Positions 62,399 to 64,000 of a stretch of DNA of 64,000 nt are shown in pieces. Location of the stretch: the NCBI GenBank assembly GCA_022316685.1, contig JAKJHU010000136.1, positions 496,001 to 560,000 of the forward strand, given 5' to 3'. Positions within the stretch are counted from its first letter, which is position 1, and each line of letters opens with the position of its first letter. This DNA comes from Progne subis subis (taxonomy: Eukaryota; Chordata; Aves; Passeriformes; Hirundinidae). The translations under genes were made by a program, and so were the position numbers. The notes under the pieces are model-generated. The model did not search any database. It worked only from the letters and a program-made list of their open reading frames with translations, and was not told the origin of the DNA.

Positions 62399-62444
62399 CC
62401 TGTGTGTGCACCTATTTCGCAGCTGGAATAGGTGCACACACAGG
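62399..62444. repeat. Perfect 18-bp inverted repeat with a 10-base loop
   Basis: Left arm CCTGTGTGTGCACCTATT (62399-62416), loop TCGCAGCTGG, right arm AATAGGTGCACACACAGG (62427-62444). The arms match perfectly. Folded as RNA the stem could extend a few pairs into the loop by G-C and G-U pairing. Confidence 0.95.
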
Positions 62445-63284
62445 CTGTGATTCCTCTCCCCATTACTGTAGTTTGAGTCTGAACTCCAGATTTAGTCTGT
62501 CTGAATAAGCCACTCCTGGGACTAAAGTCAACTGCTAGAACTTTTTGATGTTCAAGAAATAGTAAGGCATTACAATGATTTAAATCAAATAACCAAATCC
62601 ATATGAAATACACTACTTGTTATCTTTCCAACAGATTGATTTTCTTCCATGGATCCATTTTAAGCTGCACTGCAGTTGCTAAATCAAAAATAGACAGAGT
62701 TTTCAGTCTAGGGGCGTGTTAAGTGTATGATTTCCATTACATTGCAGCGTGCTACATATTAAAAACGAAAACATGGAAGACATTTTGAGTGCAGAATTGA
62801 AATGAATTTTCTGACCCAGTCCCAGTGAATGGGCTCGAAGTGCTGGAGACGACTGTAGCTCCTGGACTGTAATTATCATTTGAGTTATTTCACTGTGATA
62901 GGAGACTACACCTGAGGGCAAAAGTGGGGACAGGCTGACATTGGTGCTTTTTGAAATTATTTTGGATAAGTGGGAAAGTTAATCATGTTGGTGCAGCTTG
63001 TTACCCTCTTGTTTGTTAGAACATAACCTAACCAAGTATTTCAAAGCACCTTTTGAGTGTTAAGTGGAACTTTAGGAGAGTGTGAAAACAATTCTGGTTT
63101 CACAGAAATCATTCCTGATCTTTTTTCTTCAGCAGCAGGTCATCTCCACAGCGTGTATTTTGAGGTCTCATGAGCTTAGAAAGCATCACCGTTTGCTCAG
63201 TCCATCTGGAATCAGACTCCTGGGGCTGTCACCCTGAGTTCAATGGGCCTTATGTATTCCACATCAAATGGAACTGGCACAGAG

Positions 63285-63312
63285 CATAACCTGCCTTTCT
63301 TTCCTCCTGCAG
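63285..63312 (+). other. 3' splice site of the SPAG16 exon
   Basis: A branch-like CATAAC is followed by a C/T-rich run and CAG at 63310-63312, directly before the exon. This acceptor fixes the exon start; the ATG-initiated reading frame that begins at 63314-63316 in the same exon is not a real start codon. Confidence 0.8.
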
Positions 63313-63456
63313 CTTGGCTTTACACCCCCGAAAACGCATCGTGCTCTCGTGCGGCGATGACTGCCTGTGGAAGACGTGGGGCTTCCCCGATGGGAACATC
63401 CTGCTGACAGGGGAAGGTCACACGGATTGGCTCTCAGGCTGCTGCTTCAGGCCCAG
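63313..63456 (+). CDS. SPAG16: Internal exon of SPAG16 (WD40-repeat axonemal protein, PF20 homologue)
   Basis: The exon follows a pyrimidine-rich tract ending in CAG and is followed by CAG|GTCAGT, so both splice sites are good. It is 144 bp long and enters and leaves in phase 2: one base, 47 full codons, two bases. Skipping it would keep the frame. The translation starts LALHPRKRIVLSCGDD, continues with CLWKTWGFPDGNILLTG and ends EGHTDWLSGCCFRP. The LALHP start, the DDxLWKxWG core and the GHTDWLSxCCF end match vertebrate SPAG16 as I remember it; the segment closes one WD repeat and opens the next at the GH dipeptide. SPAG16/PF20 sits on the C2-C1 bridge of the central pair of motile cilia and sperm flagella and is needed for motility. 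Another WD40 gene is possible but less likely. I could not find the neighbouring exons, so the gene model is partial. Confidence 0.85.
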
Positions 63457-63462
63457 GTCAGT
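63457..63462 (+). other. 5' splice site of the SPAG16 exon
   Basis: GTCAGT follows CAG at the exon end. The open frame carries on into the intron for about 120 bases, but the match to the SPAG16 protein stops at this donor. Confidence 0.8.
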
Positions 63463-64000
63463 GCCCAGAGCCCCTGGACTGCCCTGCTCCCTCCTGGAGC
63501 TCCCTCATTCCCCGGCCCGCTTTGCTGCCTCTCTGTTCTCAGGGGACCCTGCGCTCTCTGCTGAATTCCCGCACGTGTAGATAAAAGCTTCCTCTGCCTT
63601 TCACAGTGTTAACTTAAGACTGATTGCTTTTAGTATTTTGTACATCTTAAACTCTGTCCCCATGGCAGTGCACATAACAAGGAGTAATAAGCTTTTCAGG
63701 TCTTGCTGCATTCATTTTCTCCCTGTTCGTGCACTACAGCAAACACAGTCCCATTATTAATAATACTGAAAAGTTGATTTCTAGTACTATTCATTATTTG
63801 TCATATGACTAAGAGTATTTGGGTTTACCAAGAGAATAAAGAATATGAGCTTCCCTGCCCTTTCATTGTATGGAATCGAAGCTGAATTAATAAATGAAAG
63901 TGAACACTGAAAATAAAAATTAAATATTTAAGTTACAAGGGTCGTGGAAATAGGGCAAACGTGAATTCGATTTTTTGGTCTTTCTGTTGAAAAATAGGAC
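63457..64000 (+). other. SPAG16: Start of the next SPAG16 intron
   Basis: Downstream of the donor the sequence becomes AT-rich (TAATAATAC, AATTAATAAATG). It holds no recognisable repeat or exon up to the end of the window. Confidence 0.65.

Larger units (their letters stand above)
1..63312 (+). other. SPAG16: Presumed SPAG16 intron upstream of the exon
   Basis: No other exon can be recognised to the left of 63313. Open frames here are short, unrelated to known families, or lie inside CR1 or LTR sequence. SPAG16 is known for very long introns in vertebrates, so a 63-kb intron is plausible. Short exons under about 60 codons with little conservation could have been missed. Confidence 0.6.
59141..63312. 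other. Intronic DNA leading to the exon
   Basis: Contains T-rich tracts near 59828 and 60792 and the hairpin at 62399-62444. No exon or transposon recognised before the acceptor at 63312. Confidence 0.5.

Noticed and set aside
63457..63580. Extension of the SPAG16 frame past the donor
   Set aside because: The frame stays open for about 40 codons, but similarity to the protein ends at the GT donor and the translated sequence is proline/serine-rich noise.
1..64000. CRISPR arrays, operons, phage or plasmid features
   Set aside because: No regularly spaced direct repeats, no dense coding, and clear bird retrotransposons and spliceosomal splice sites; this is vertebrate intron.

Overview
This is vertebrate nuclear DNA, almost certainly from a bird and most likely a passerine (songbird). 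Three things point there: many CR1 LINE 3' ends of the avian type, several endogenous-retrovirus long terminal repeats (LTRs) that resemble those of songbird genomes, and a short interspersed element whose head is a tRNA-Ile and whose tail is CR1-like, the architecture I know from passerine TguSINE1. The DNA is AT-rich and CpG-poor. Almost no open reading frame looks coding.

Only one piece of real gene is recognisable: a 144-bp exon on the + strand at 63313-63456. It has good splice sites and encodes 47 complete codons of a WD40-repeat protein that I recognise as SPAG16 (PF20), the central-apparatus protein of motile cilia and sperm flagella. SPAG16 is a very large gene in vertebrates. The simplest reading is therefore that about 63.3 kb to the left is one intron (or intron with short exons I could not see) and that 63457-64000 opens the next intron.

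The rest is intron with a layered record of transposition. I mark fifteen CR1 fragments (seven on +, eight on -), one tRNA-Ile SINE (+), and eight LTRs or LTR-containing fragments at about 9.0, 25.1, 28.5, 30.5, 37.3, 50.3, 56.7 and 58.7 kb. All eight LTRs lie on the - strand, antisense to SPAG16. Two have perfect target-site duplications: CACATC around 25118-25498, inside a CR1, and GTAGG around 56749-57433. A third, at 37344-37995, splits the SINE and has a 6-bp duplication with one mismatch. Another at 30486-30903 still has a polypurine tract beside it. The LTRs at 50.3 and 58.7 kb are two copies of one family.

Between the elements lie simple repeats (T40, A29, T29, TAA, GT and G/C runs), recurrent T/G-rich low-complexity tracts, a small 17-bp minisatellite and a striking perfect 18-bp inverted repeat at 62399-62444. 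I found no CRISPR array, operon, rRNA, functional tRNA gene or undescribed multi-gene system. Element names and orientations come from recalled consensus features, not from a database search.
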